From Actinomycetota bacterium (GTDB lineage: Bacteria > Actinomycetota > Acidimicrobiia > Acidimicrobiales > Ilumatobacteraceae), in the NCBI GenBank assembly GCA_005801025.1, contig SYDZ01000175.1, positions 1 through 15,995 of the forward strand: a stretch of DNA of 15,995 bases, in the 5' to 3' direction. The notes beneath the pieces are model-generated. The model did not search any database. It had not been told where the DNA came from and saw only the letters and a program-made list of their open reading frames with translations. Every line of letters begins with the position of its first letter. Position 1 is the first letter of the stretch. Shown one piece after another: positions 1 to 7,911 of the stretch. The position numbers and the translations under genes are program-made.

Positions 1-1331
1 CGTGGGGCATCGGCTGGCATGTCGGCGTTGATGGCATCTCGCTGTTTTTAGTTGTACTCACAGGAATTCTGTTTCCACTTGTCATCGTGGGTTGCGATCC
101 ACATCATGATGAGAAACGATATTTGGCTTGGATCTTGTTGCTCGAAGCTGGCGTGATGGGATCTTTTTTAAGTCTTGACCTCTTCCTCTTCTTCTTGTTT
201 TTCGAAATCGTCTTAGTACCGATGTACTTCTTGATCGGTGGCTGGGGTTACGACCAACGGATTTACGCAGCAACGAAGTTCTTCTTGTACACCATGGTCG
301 GCTCCGCCTTCATGTTGGTGGGAATCGTCACGACAGCGTTATTGGCCAAGAAAGATCTCGGGTACATCAGTTTTGACTTGGTTGAAATTGCGGAAGGCGC
401 CAATTTCGCAGCCAGCACCGGTCGTTGGTTGTTCTTCGCCTTCGCCATTGCCTTCGCAGTCAAGGTTCCATTGTTCCCCCTCCACACTTGGTTGCCTGAT
501 GCTCACACTCAGGCGCCAACTGGCGGATCGGTGATCTTGGCAGGTGTGTTGTTGAAACTTGGGACCTACGGTCTATTGCGCTTCGGTGTCTATTTATTCC
601 CCGAGGCAGCATTATGGAGTCGAGAGATTTTCCTCACCCTGGCAGTGATCGGAATCATCTGGGGGGCGATTGCGGCCACCATGCAAAAGGACCTCAAGAG
701 ACTTGTGGCTTACTCCTCAGTAGCCCACCTTGGTTTCATCGTTCTTGGAACATTTGCTTTCACCTCCGAAGCGGTCGGCGGTGGGGTCATGCAGATGATC
801 AACCATGGTGTGTCCACAGGTGCTTTGTTCTTGTTGGTTGGAATGATTTACGAACGTCGTCACACTCGCTTGATCTCTGAACTTAAAGGCCTGCAAAAAG
901 TCGCTCCGATTTTTGCGGCAGCTTTCATGGTCGTGATGTTGTCAAGTATCGGCGTGCCGGGGCTCAATGGTTTTGTCGGCGAATTCTTGATCTTGATTGG
1001 TACTTTCAACACAGCACGTTGGTGGGTTGTTGTGGCCGCAACAGGTGTCATCCTGGCAGCGTTGTACCTTCTTTGGGCCTATCAACGGGTATTCCACGGT
1101 GAGCCCGATGAAGCTAATTCATCTTTCCGAGAACTGCGTTTGCGAGAGGGTCTAGTGTTGTTGCCCTTTATCGGTTTGATCATTTTCTGTGGCGTGTATC
1201 CCAAGCCGATGCTTGATCGTATTGAACCGAGCGTGACGTTGATCCTTGAACGCGTGGAAGAAAAGACTGATTACGTGGCACCTGCACCGCTACTGCTTGA
1301 AGATGAGCATGGTCAAGAGGAGGAAGGCTGA
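1..1331 (+). CDS. nuoM: NADH-quinone oxidoreductase subunit M, second paralogue (nuoM2), 5'-truncated by window edge
   Basis: This is a membrane antiporter-like subunit of complex I that takes part in proton translocation. The reading frame is open from base 3, and about 442 residues are visible; a usual NuoM is near 500, so roughly the first 80 are outside the window. GTG at 87 is internal, because the coding pattern continues upstream of it (WGIGWHVGVDGISLF). The family's functional residues are present: the TM5 glutamate in FFEIVLVPMYF (codon 204-206), the TM7 lysine in FAVKVPLFPLHTWLPDAHTQ (codon 462-464), the TM8 lysine in LLKLGTYGLL (codon 555-557) and a glutamate in NGFVGEFL (codon 981-983). 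The C-terminus is an acidic soluble tail rich in Glu. The stop overlaps the nuoN start by one base. It is clearly related to, but different from, nuoM1 at the right end. The NuoM assignment is firm; which complex it joins is inferred. Confidence 0.95.
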   Translation, partial: WGIGWHVGVDGISLFLVVLTGILFPLVIVGCDPHHDEKRYLAWILLLEAGVMGSFLSLDLFLFFLFFEIVLVPMYFLIGGWGYDQRIYAATKFFLYTMVGSAFMLVGIVTTALLAKKDLGYISFDLVEIAEGANFAASTGRWLFFAFAIAFAVKVPLFPLHTWLPDAHTQAPTGGSVILAGVLLKLGTYGLLRFGVYLFPEAALWSREIFLTLAVIGIIWGAIAATMQKDLKRLVAYSSVAHLGFIVLGTFAFTSEAVGGGVMQMINHGVSTGALFLLVGMIYERRHTRLISELKGLQKVAPIFAAAFMVVMLSSIGVPGLNGFVGEFLILIGTFNTARWWVVVAATGVILAALYLLWAYQRVFHGEPDEANSSFRELRLREGLVLLPFIGLIIFCGVYPKPMLDRIEPSVTLILERVEEKTDYVAPAPLLLEDEHGQEEEG

Positions 1332-2836
1332 TGGGTGATCAAGTGATGCAATATCCCGCTATTGATTGGTTAGCAATTACTCCGATCATCATTTTGCTTG
1401 GTGGAATGATGATCAATTTGGTCATTGCATCTCTCACGCGGGCATGGCCTCGGGCATGGTATGCCGTAGCCACTGTTGAGTTGGCGGTGGCTTGCGTCAT
1501 TGTTGAAATGTTTTTATGGCATGACGTGAATACTGACGGTTCACGGATCATCATCAACAACGCCATCTCTATTGATCACTTCACTTTGTTTTGTTGGATT
1601 GGTATCGCCATTTCATTGGCTTTGGTCTCATTATCAACGAGCGAATATTTACATCGCGAGTCGCTAGACGGTCCCGAGGTTTACGCTCTGTATATTTGCG
1701 CGGCGCTTGGTGCGATGATTATGACCGCATCAAACGACATGATTGTGTTGTTCCTCGGTCTTGAAACATTGTCAATCGCCTTGTATGTGCTGGCAGCAAG
1801 TCATCGCCGCCGTGCCGAAAGTCAAGAGAGTGGTTTGAAATACTTCATCCTTGGCGGATTCGCTTCGGCATTCTTCTTGTATGGAATTGCTTTGATCTAT
1901 GGATCAACCGGCACCACCAGTATTTCTGGTATCGGCAATGTGTTATCAACTGAAGTATTTGTCAAGGGTGATGATGCGATGTTGCTCGCTGGAATTGCTT
2001 TGCTCATTGTTGGCTTGGCATTCAAAGTCGCTGTTGTGCCGTTTCATTTTTGGACACCCGATGTTTATCAAGGTGCGCCAACGCCAGTAACAGCGTTTAT
2101 GGCTTCGGTTGGCAAGTTCGCTGCGTTTGCTGCGCTGGTACGAGTCGTGACCGTAGCGTTGCCCACACGTGCTGAGGACTGGCGCCCCGTCGTGTGGGTG
2201 CTGGCGGTTTTGTCAGTAGTCGTCGGATCAGTTTTGGCGGTTGTGCAAACCGATGTCAAGCGGATGTTGGCGTATTCGTCAATCAGCCACGCTGGCTTCA
2301 TGATGATTGGTATTGAGTCCATTGCGCACACCGGCGACGTCGACGGATTACCAGCAACTGTGCTGTATCTGATGATTTATTCGGTCTTGGTGATTGGCAC
2401 TTTTACTGTGGTTTCCTTAGTTACACGCAGTGGGGATGCGAGTAGTGAGATTGGTTCGTTCCGCGGTCTCGGTAAAGAAAGACCTGCTTTGGCATTGGCG
2501 ATGACAGTGTTTTTATTAGCTCAAGCCGGCATGCCATTGACATCAGGCTTTATTGCCAAGTTCGGGGTCATCAAAGCCGCTGCAACAAATCACAGTTACG
2601 CCGTGGCTTTAGTGGCGATGGTGGCGTCTGTGATCGCCGCACTGCTCTATCTGCGGATCATGATCAGCATGTGGCTCAGCGACGCAGAAGCAGGCGACGA
2701 GAAGCGAGAAGCAATAGCGATTCCCGTGAGTGCAGGCTTTGTGGTCGCTGTTTCAGCAGGGTTCACCCTGCTAGTTGGCGTATGGCCAAGTTGGCTCATT
2801 GACGCTTCTCAAGCGGCCTTGCAACTCGCCAAGTAA
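1331..2836 (+). CDS. nuoN: NADH-quinone oxidoreductase subunit N
   Basis: This is the third antiporter-like membrane subunit of complex I. It is 501 aa, close to the usual 485-500, with about 14 hydrophobic segments. Key charges of the proton path are visible: Glu145 in LGLETLSIALYVLA, Lys170 in GLKYFILGG, Lys232 in FKVAVVPFHFWTPDVYQGAP, Lys262 in SVGKFAAF, Lys310 in QTDVKRMLAYSSISHAGF and Lys410 in SGFIAKFGVIKA. The start is ATG 1331, which shares its A with the nuoM2 stop (TGATG). A strong SD (AGAGGAGG, 1316-1323) lies just upstream, so nuoM2 and nuoN are translationally coupled. No further nuo gene follows in this direction; the next gene is an unrelated nuclease after 74 bp. NuoN is normally the last gene of a nuo operon, so this looks like the end of a transcript. 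Confidence 0.96.
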   Translation: MGDQVMQYPAIDWLAITPIIILLGGMMINLVIASLTRAWPRAWYAVATVELAVACVIVEMFLWHDVNTDGSRIIINNAISIDHFTLFCWIGIAISLALVSLSTSEYLHRESLDGPEVYALYICAALGAMIMTASNDMIVLFLGLETLSIALYVLAASHRRRAESQESGLKYFILGGFASAFFLYGIALIYGSTGTTSISGIGNVLSTEVFVKGDDAMLLAGIALLIVGLAFKVAVVPFHFWTPDVYQGAPTPVTAFMASVGKFAAFAALVRVVTVALPTRAEDWRPVVWVLAVLSVVVGSVLAVVQTDVKRMLAYSSISHAGFMMIGIESIAHTGDVDGLPATVLYLMIYSVLVIGTFTVVSLVTRSGDASSEIGSFRGLGKERPALALAMTVFLLAQAGMPLTSGFIAKFGVIKAAATNHSYAVALVAMVASVIAALLYLRIMISMWLSDAEAGDEKREAIAIPVSAGFVVAVSAGFTLLVGVWPSWLIDASQAALQLAK

Positions 2837-2910
2837 AAGTATCGAATCACAACTGATTTCAGTGTTCGGGTCTCCCCACAATTACCGCACCCTCGTGACA
2901 GACTGAACTT

Positions 2911-3681
2911 ATGTTTGAACCCCCCGCCTATTTGTCGCCTTCGTCGATTACAACATTTCGCGAATGCCCGATGAAATATAAGTTCTCAAAGATTGACAAA
3001 ATCCAGGAACCGCCAACCTGGTTCACCCATCTTGGTACCTTTGTCCACGAAGTACTTGAACACTTTTACCAATTAGAAGCCAGTGAGCGCACCGTGTCCA
3101 CGGTCCGAGCCACGGCAACTTCCCGTTGGAAAGAAAGTGGCTGGGAGGCTCAGGTGTTAGCACTGACAAAGCCGATGGGTAGTGTTGCCGACTTCAAAAA
3201 CACGGCCTTTGAATGCATGACCAATTTGTGGAATATCGAAGATCCGCAACAGACAGAACTGTCGGGTATGGAACACGAGGTTCTGGCCAATATTGATGGT
3301 GTGGAACTGAAAGGCTACATAGATCGATTTATCATTGGTGATGATGGAAATGTGATCATTAGCGATTACAAAACTGGGGCGATCCCAAATCCGCGCTTCA
3401 AATCTGACGATGACAAGTTCTTTCAGTTGCTGGCGTATGCCTTGATGTTGCAAGAGTCCGATCAGGAAGAAACATCAAAGCTTCAGTTGCTATACCTCAA
3501 GCACAGTAAGAATCATGAGATGATAGTGACCCCAGTCAGGTTGGCCGTTGCGCGCGGTGTCATTGTTGAAACAAAAGAACTCATTGATCAGGCCTGTGAA
3601 ACGGGTGAATTTTCCTGCAATATCTCAAAGTTGTGTGATTGGTGCTTCCACAAGCCCTATTGCCCGGCGCACACTCAATGA
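2911..3681 (+). CDS. RecB-family PD-(D/E)XK nuclease with Fe-S Cys cluster
   Basis: This is a stand-alone, 256-aa nuclease domain of the RecB/Cas4/AddB C-terminal type, probably a DNA exonuclease in repair. Visible signatures are an N-terminal LSPSSITTFRECPMKYKF with Cys19, His46 in LGTFVHEVLE, the catalytic pair in GYIDRF (Asp138) and IISDYKTG (Asp152, Lys154), and the QxxxY motif in FFQLLAYALML (Gln172, Tyr176). Near the C-terminus C242-x2-C-x5-C251, together with Cys19, forms the one-plus-three cysteine pattern that holds a 4Fe-4S cluster in AddB and Cas4 relatives. No helicase domain is attached. Length and layout match the short RecB-like exonucleases common in Actinomycetota. ATG 2911 lacks an obvious SD, so a leaderless or weakly initiated message is possible. 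The family is secure, but its precise substrate is unknown. No cas genes are nearby, so Cas4 is not supported. Confidence 0.88.
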   Translation: MFEPPAYLSPSSITTFRECPMKYKFSKIDKIQEPPTWFTHLGTFVHEVLEHFYQLEASERTVSTVRATATSRWKESGWEAQVLALTKPMGSVADFKNTAFECMTNLWNIEDPQQTELSGMEHEVLANIDGVELKGYIDRFIIGDDGNVIISDYKTGAIPNPRFKSDDDKFFQLLAYALMLQESDQEETSKLQLLYLKHSKNHEMIVTPVRLAVARGVIVETKELIDQACETGEFSCNISKLCDWCFHKPYCPAHTQ

Positions 3682-3689
3682 ATGGCGCG

Positions 3690-4385
3690 TTACGCGCAGG
3701 CGGCAACCAAAGCGTCAAAGAGGTTCTGTTGTTCGCTATCAGTCTCCGCTGAATCTTCTGGGTGCCATTGCACGGCCACAAGCCATGTGGCTTGAGTGCT
3801 TTCAACTGCTTCAATAGTTCCATCATCAGCACGACCAGTCACGCGCAGGTTTTGTCCCAAGAGATCGACGGCCTGATGGTGCCAAGAATGACAATGTGTT
3901 GCCCGCTCAACTTTCATCGCTGCCGCAACGAGTGAATCGGGCGCCAGGTCAACTCCATGGAAGGTGGCCTTGTGACTTGGATCATTAAGGTCCTGAATCA
4001 GCGTGCCGCCAAAAGCCACATTGACAATCTGTAATCCGCGGCATATCGCTAACGTCGGGATATCGCGCAGTGCAGCCTGTCGTGCCACTTCTAACTCAAC
4101 TCGGTCATGATGTGCGTTGACACCGTAAACCGTTGACGATGAAATTTCTTGCCCGTAACAAATGGGGTCGATATCCCCACCGCCTTGTAGGACAATGCCG
4201 TCACACAAATGAAGTAAGGATTCAAGTCGCTCGGCGAGGTCGCTAATGGGAGGCAACATAATGGGTATTCCTCCCGCACGAGTGATGGCTTGTGAATAAG
4301 TTTGTCCAGTCCCATAGGCCAGACCACGTGCACCCTCAAGGCGAACGATTTCTCGGCCCACAATCAAGATGATCGGATGTCTCAC
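3690..4385 (-). CDS. gamma-glutamyl-gamma-aminobutyrate hydrolase family protein (peptidase C26, PuuD-like)
   Basis: This is a cytosolic class I glutamine-amidotransferase-fold hydrolase of the peptidase C26 group, whose members cleave gamma-glutamyl amides such as gamma-glutamyl-GABA. It is 231 aa, near the usual 230-250. The nucleophile is Cys115 in LAICRGLQIVNV, the oxyanion region is LQGGGDIDP (residues 66-74), HSWHHQAVD lies at 166-174, and the catalytic His208/Glu210 are in QWHPED. The start is GTG at 4383-4385; no in-frame ATG lies near and the SD is weak. It converges on the nuclease gene (8 bp between stops) and diverges from the flavin oxidoreductase across a 41-bp spacer holding a perfect palindrome. 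Substrates in this fold vary (polyamine breakdown, gamma-glutamyl peptides), and no other putrescine-pathway gene is next to it. The family call is firm and the PuuD role is tentative. Confidence 0.85.
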   Translation of the reverse strand: MRHPIILIVGREIVRLEGARGLAYGTGQTYSQAITRAGGIPIMLPPISDLAERLESLLHLCDGIVLQGGGDIDPICYGQEISSSTVYGVNAHHDRVELEVARQAALRDIPTLAICRGLQIVNVAFGGTLIQDLNDPSHKATFHGVDLAPDSLVAAAMKVERATHCHSWHHQAVDLLGQNLRVTGRADDGTIEAVESTQATWLVAVQWHPEDSAETDSEQQNLFDALVAACA

Positions 4386-4402
4386 AGGATCATTCTGCCA
4401 GC

Positions 4403-4414
4403 ACCGCTAGCGGT
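4403..4414. promoter_or_regulatory. 12-bp perfect palindrome in divergent intergenic region (candidate operator)
   Basis: ACCGCTAGCGGT is its own reverse complement. It sits near the middle of the 41-bp spacer between the C26 hydrolase gene (start 4385, minus) and the flavin oxidoreductase gene (start 4427, plus). A site here could control both divergent promoters. No regulator gene is adjacent, and no convincing -35/-10 pair could be assigned on either strand, so the operator role is inferred from position and symmetry only. Confidence 0.35.
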
Positions 4415-4426
4415 AAAGATAGTTAT

Positions 4427-5506
4427 ATGTCTTCGCTACTTGATTCAGTGTCCTTTGCTAACGGTACCTCCATGCCCAATCGCTTGATGTTGGCGCCATT
4501 GACTAATCAGCAAAGTCACCCCGACGGCACATTGTCAGATGAGGAACACCATTGGTTGACCATGCGTGCCAAAGGTGGCTTTGGCTTAACAATGACATGT
4601 GCCGCCCAGGTTCATCCACTGGGGCAAGGTTTCGCCGGCCAACTCGCCTGTTCTGGAGATGAGCATTCCGCTGGTCTCTCGCGTCTCGCGAGAGATATTA
4701 AAAAAGAGAAGAGTTTAGCGATTGCCCAGTTGCATCATGCCGGCACGAAATCGCCGGCCGAGATAATCGGCTCCGCGCCTCTGTGTCCATCGCCGGACTC
4801 ATCTACTGGTGCTCGGGAGATGACGAATAATGAGGTGTATGAGGTGATTAACGCTTTTGTTGATGCCGCGGTGCGCTGTGAAAAAGCGGGATTTGAAGGT
4901 GTTGAACTTCACGGTGCTCACGGTTATTTAATTGGCCAATTCTTGTCGCCCGAAATCAATCAGCGAACCGATGAGTTCGGTGGAAGTCTTGACAATCGTG
5001 CAGGATTTTTATTGGCCATTATCGACGGCATACGACGTGACTGTCGCTCATCTTTGAACTTGTCGGTACGACTTTCGCCCGAGCGTTTTGGTCTGAAGAC
5101 CTCAGAGATGCTTGAACTTTATGGCTGGTTAGTTGATTCAAAGAAGATTGATTTCATTGACATGTCAATGTGGGATATTCGTAAAGATGCAGTCGATGAA
5201 GAGTTTGCTGGCAAGACCTTGATGGAATTATTTGCTGGGGTACCGCGCGACATGACGCGACTGGGCGTGGCAGGCAAAATCTATTCAGCCGCTGACGCCC
5301 AGTGGGCCGTGGATAATGGAGCCGACTTCGCAATTATTGGTCGGGCAGCAATTGCACATCATGATTTCGCTCGTTTAGCTGGCGCCGACCCTGAGTTCAC
5401 GATGCGCCCTATGCCAATACACCCCGATGATTTGCGTGCCGAAGGTTTGTCGGATGGCTTCATCGAATATATGCGAGTTTTCAAAGGCTTTGTCGCCGAA
5501 GCGTAA
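4427..5506 (+). CDS. NADH:flavin oxidoreductase / Old Yellow Enzyme family protein
   Basis: This is an FMN-dependent TIM-barrel ene-reductase of the Old Yellow Enzyme family, which reduces activated C=C bonds using NAD(P)H; the true substrate is unknown. It is 359 aa, the normal size for the single-domain form, with no fused 2,4-dienoyl-CoA reductase FAD/NAD domain. Motifs seen are the N-terminal NRLMLAPLTNQQ (18-29), the FMN-contacting AQLHHAG (100-106), the hallmark ELHGAHGYLIGQFLSP (160-175) carrying the substrate-binding His162/His165 and Tyr167, followed by NQRTDEFGGS and NRAGFLL, SVRLSPE with Arg215, and a phosphate-binding IIGR (303-306). ATG 4427 gives the expected N-terminus, though its SD is poor. 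It is convergent with ilvA, with 32 bp between stop codons. A detoxification or lipid-related reductase role is family-level inference. Confidence 0.9.
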   Translation: MSSLLDSVSFANGTSMPNRLMLAPLTNQQSHPDGTLSDEEHHWLTMRAKGGFGLTMTCAAQVHPLGQGFAGQLACSGDEHSAGLSRLARDIKKEKSLAIAQLHHAGTKSPAEIIGSAPLCPSPDSSTGAREMTNNEVYEVINAFVDAAVRCEKAGFEGVELHGAHGYLIGQFLSPEINQRTDEFGGSLDNRAGFLLAIIDGIRRDCRSSLNLSVRLSPERFGLKTSEMLELYGWLVDSKKIDFIDMSMWDIRKDAVDEEFAGKTLMELFAGVPRDMTRLGVAGKIYSAADAQWAVDNGADFAIIGRAAIAHHDFARLAGADPEFTMRPMPIHPDDLRAEGLSDGFIEYMRVFKGFVAEA

Positions 5507-5538
5507 CAACCAGTGCGATTGTGACCCTGCCACCAAAA

Positions 5539-6741
5539 TCACAATGAGGCAATGTCGTAACCGGCATCGCGAACGGTGTCAATCAATAATTCGGCGTGTT
5601 CGGGTCCGCGTACTTCAAGCACTGCGTTGACTCCAGTTTCGCGAACGTGTAGATCAACTCCATCACGGACATGATCAATATCAATCACGCTGGCTCCAAC
5701 TTCGGCGAAAATCGCCAGTAATTTCGCAAGTCCGCCTGGACGATCGCTCACTTTGACAAACACAATCAGTCGACGACCAGCTTGTGTTTCAAATCGGCGA
5801 ATGAGTCCGGGCACCACACCGAGGTCAACATTGCCACCAGACAACACCACACACGTCGTTCCACTCCGCGATGGGGCAAGACGTTCGCTCAATAACGCTG
5901 ACACGCCAACTGCTCCACCGCCTTCAACATACAATTTTGATCGCTCCATCAATAACACCATCGCATCAGCGACAGCATCTTCGTCGACAACCACGATGTC
6001 ATCAAGCCAATGTTCAATCAGTGGTCGCGTAATGTCACCAGGTCTTTTCACAGCAATTCCGTCGGCCAATGTGAACACCGGGCCATTCGGTGTGATGCCG
6101 TTTGCGTACGGCGCACAGGCTTCAACTTGAACGCCGATGATTTTGATACTTGGATCATGCTGTTTGAGAGCGATCGCCACACCGCTTGCCAACCCACCTC
6201 CGCCGAGGGGGATGATGACGCGTCGTAGGTTCGCTATGTCATCAATCAGTTCGAGCCCGAGAGTGGCCTGACCGGCCACAACATCTACGTCGTCGTAGGG
6301 ATGACAAAATTGCATACCTTTTTCCAGAGCTCGCTCTTTGGCACCGGCAACTGCTTCATCAAGTGAATCTCCACCCTCAACGACAGTTGCTCCGTAGGCG
6401 CGACATGCGGCGATCTTGGCGATGGGGGCATTTTTCGGGATGAAGATTTCGCAGGGAATTCCGAAGTGGCGAGCGGCAAAGGCCAAAGACTGTCCATGAT
6501 TACCTGCGCTCCCAGCAGTCACGCCTGTCGCGGCAAGCGAACCCAGTGATGACAACTTGCTCATCGCACCGCGAATTTTGAAGCTTCCTGTGCGTTGCAT
6601 ATTTTCGGCTTTGAGAACAATGTCGCCGCCACTGAGTTCGCTGAGAGCAGCCGAGGCGGTGACTGGGGTGTGTTTGACGACTCCGAGTCCCACCTCTCGG
6701 GCTCGGGCAATGTCTTGTTCAGAAATCTTGGCGATTGTCAT
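5539..6741 (-). CDS. ilvA: Threonine ammonia-lyase (threonine dehydratase), single C-terminal ACT domain
   Basis: This is a PLP enzyme converting L-threonine to 2-oxobutanoate and ammonia, either to start isoleucine synthesis or to degrade threonine. It is 400 aa, the medium form with one ACT domain. The PLP lysine is Lys55 in RTGSFKIRGAM, the substrate loop is SAGNHG (78-83), and the glycine-rich phosphate-binding loop is GGGGLASG (180-187). The C-terminal ACT domain begins near residue 327 with LIVFVKVSDRPGGLAKLLAIF, indicating amino-acid feedback control. The start is ATG 6739-6741, preceded on its strand by GGTGA about 7 nt away. It is transcribed divergently from the amidotransferase gene over 38 bp and convergently with the flavin oxidoreductase. 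One short ACT domain leaves open whether the enzyme is biosynthetic or catabolic (TdcB-like). The enzyme class is secure. Confidence 0.93.
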   Translation of the reverse strand: MTIAKISEQDIARAREVGLGVVKHTPVTASAALSELSGGDIVLKAENMQRTGSFKIRGAMSKLSSLGSLAATGVTAGSAGNHGQSLAFAARHFGIPCEIFIPKNAPIAKIAACRAYGATVVEGGDSLDEAVAGAKERALEKGMQFCHPYDDVDVVAGQATLGLELIDDIANLRRVIIPLGGGGLASGVAIALKQHDPSIKIIGVQVEACAPYANGITPNGPVFTLADGIAVKRPGDITRPLIEHWLDDIVVVDEDAVADAMVLLMERSKLYVEGGGAVGVSALLSERLAPSRSGTTCVVLSGGNVDLGVVPGLIRRFETQAGRRLIVFVKVSDRPGGLAKLLAIFAEVGASVIDIDHVRDGVDLHVRETGVNAVLEVRGPEHAELLIDTVRDAGYDIASL

Positions 6742-6779
6742 GCTTGCTTCACCATACTCACGCCGCGGGTCATATCGTG

Positions 6780-7463
6780 ATGGGGGTGCGTGCGATTGTG
6801 ATTGCCAATGCGGCCGATGCTGACTGTGGTTTTGTTGGGGAGAGGTTCCGTCATCACGGATTTGCCCTGACGGAGGCCCATCGCGAGCACCCTGAAGAAT
6901 GGCCAGAACTTGAGGGTCATGACCTTATTTTGCTCCTGGGCTCTGAATGGAGCGTCTATTGGGACGGCATCTCGGACAACGTGGCTCGCGAAGCCGCCCT
7001 CATCCAACAGGCGCATCAGCGCGGAATCCCGATCTTTGGTATCTGTTTTGGGTCCCAAATGGTGGCCCACGCTCTCGGTGGACGGGTCTTTCGAGCCGAG
7101 CACCCAGAGGTTGGCTGGCACTCCGTGGAAAGTGCATTACCGCAGGTCATAGCCTCGGGACCGTGGCTTCAGTGGCATTTCGACGCCTTCCAGAGACCCC
7201 CAGATTTCACGGAATTGGCGCATAGTTCGGCTGGATCTCAGGCCATTTTGGGAGGTCGGACCTTTGCCACCCAGTTCCACCCAGAAGCCAACGAATCAAT
7301 GTTGGCGCGCTGGACCTCGGCAATCGGATTTGATGACTTGCAGGCGGTGGGTTTGACCCCCGAGGCAGTGATGGAGCAGACTCGGCGCAACGTGTCACAG
7401 AGTCGTGCAAACAGCGATCACATTGTGGATTGGTTTTTGGAATTAATCCCCCACGATATGTGA
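6780..7463 (+). CDS. Type 1 glutamine amidotransferase (GATase1) domain protein
   Basis: This is a single-domain class I glutamine amidotransferase of 227 aa, resembling the free-standing GMP-synthase-like GATase1 proteins; no synthetase domain is attached. The triad is visible as Cys89 in FGICFGSQMVAHALGG and His167/Glu169 in TQFHPEAN, with an oxyanion-type loop LLLGSEWSVYWD at 51-62. I chose ATG 6780 because the frame extends upstream only to a TTG at 6735 that would overlap ilvA, while MGVRAIVIAN is a typical beta-strand beginning; GTG 6777 is an alternative. It is the second GATase-fold protein in this block but belongs to a different subfamily from the C26 hydrolase, lacking the GGGDIDP pattern. 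Its amido acceptor is unknown. The stop lies 67 bp upstream of the preferred nuoA start, so read-through into the nuo operon is possible. Confidence 0.85.
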   Translation: MGVRAIVIANAADADCGFVGERFRHHGFALTEAHREHPEEWPELEGHDLILLLGSEWSVYWDGISDNVAREAALIQQAHQRGIPIFGICFGSQMVAHALGGRVFRAEHPEVGWHSVESALPQVIASGPWLQWHFDAFQRPPDFTELAHSSAGSQAILGGRTFATQFHPEANESMLARWTSAIGFDDLQAVGLTPEAVMEQTRRNVSQSRANSDHIVDWFLELIPHDM

Positions 7464-7530
7464 TTTCTCTTGTCACACGCAGGGGTAGAAGTTAGGAGTG
7501 ATCGTCGTCTCCGTAGTAGCGTCGGAGTCG

Positions 7531-7896
7531 ATGTCGGAGTTTTTGCGGTCATACCTAGTTGTCTTTTGGTTTGGGCTGATCGCCCTCTTATTGGCATCTC
7601 TATTGCTGGGCATAGCCGTTCTGATTCGGCCAAATAAGCCCAATCGGGAAAAACTTTTGACCTATGAGAGTGGCGTCGATCCAGTTGGTGAAGGCTGGTC
7701 GCAGAGCCAGATTCGTTACTACGTTTTCGCACTTTTGTTCGTCATTTTTGATGTTGAGGCCGTGTTTATTTTCCCTTGGGCCACTCAACTTGAGCGGTAT
7801 GCAGGATTTGGATTAGTTGAAATGGGCGTTTTCGTTGGAGTTTTGTTATTGGGTCTGGTTTATGCCTGGCGCAAGGGAGTCCTTCGCTGGGTGTAA
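7531..7896 (+). CDS. nuoA: NADH-quinone oxidoreductase subunit A
   Basis: This is a small membrane subunit (121 aa from this start, three TM segments) at the joint between peripheral and membrane arms of complex I; its TM1-2 loop lines the quinone site. The loop reads LLTYESGVDPVGEGWSQSQI, with Ser in place of the redox-switch Cys of mitochondrial ND3, followed by the family hallmark FVIFDVEAVFIFPWA. I prefer ATG 7531 (MSEFLRSYLVVF). An in-frame GTG at 7498 would add 11 residues, but its only purine-rich signal (AGGAG) touches the start with no spacing. The preceding 67 bp must hold the promoter if the operon starts here; a TTGTCA at 7470-7475 could be a -35, without a clear -10. It is the first gene of the nuoA-nuoM1 run. 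Confidence 0.93.
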   Translation: MSEFLRSYLVVFWFGLIALLLASLLLGIAVLIRPNKPNREKLLTYESGVDPVGEGWSQSQIRYYVFALLFVIFDVEAVFIFPWATQLERYAGFGLVEMGVFVGVLLLGLVYAWRKGVLRWV

Positions 7897-7911
7897 TGGA
7901 CAAGGAGTTGT

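Noticed and set aside
2852..2863. ACTGA-tt-TCAGT inverted repeat after nuoN (possible terminator or operator)
   Set aside because: The arms are only 5 bp with a 2-nt loop and no T-run; this is expected by chance in 74 bp of moderate-GC spacer.
2911..3681. Cas4-like CRISPR adaptation nuclease
   Set aside because: Nuclease and Cys motifs are shared with Cas4, but no cas1, cas2 or repeat array is present and the length and N-terminus fit short actinobacterial RecB-like exonucleases.
3685..3697. GCGCG-TTA-CGCGC inverted repeat between the convergent nuclease and C26 hydrolase genes (possible bidirectional terminator)
   Set aside because: The stem is only 5 bp with a 3-nt loop, it overlaps the hydrolase stop codon, and no T-run follows on either strand.
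5753..6130. 125-codon open frame on the + strand opposite ilvA
   Set aside because: It is antisense to a clear threonine ammonia-lyase, with low-complexity Ser/Thr/Arg-rich content and no SD; a shadow frame.
7498..7530. GTG 7498 as the nuoA start
   Set aside because: Its AGGAG overlaps the start codon itself, leaving no spacing; ATG 7531 gives the usual NuoA N-terminus. It is kept as an alternative.
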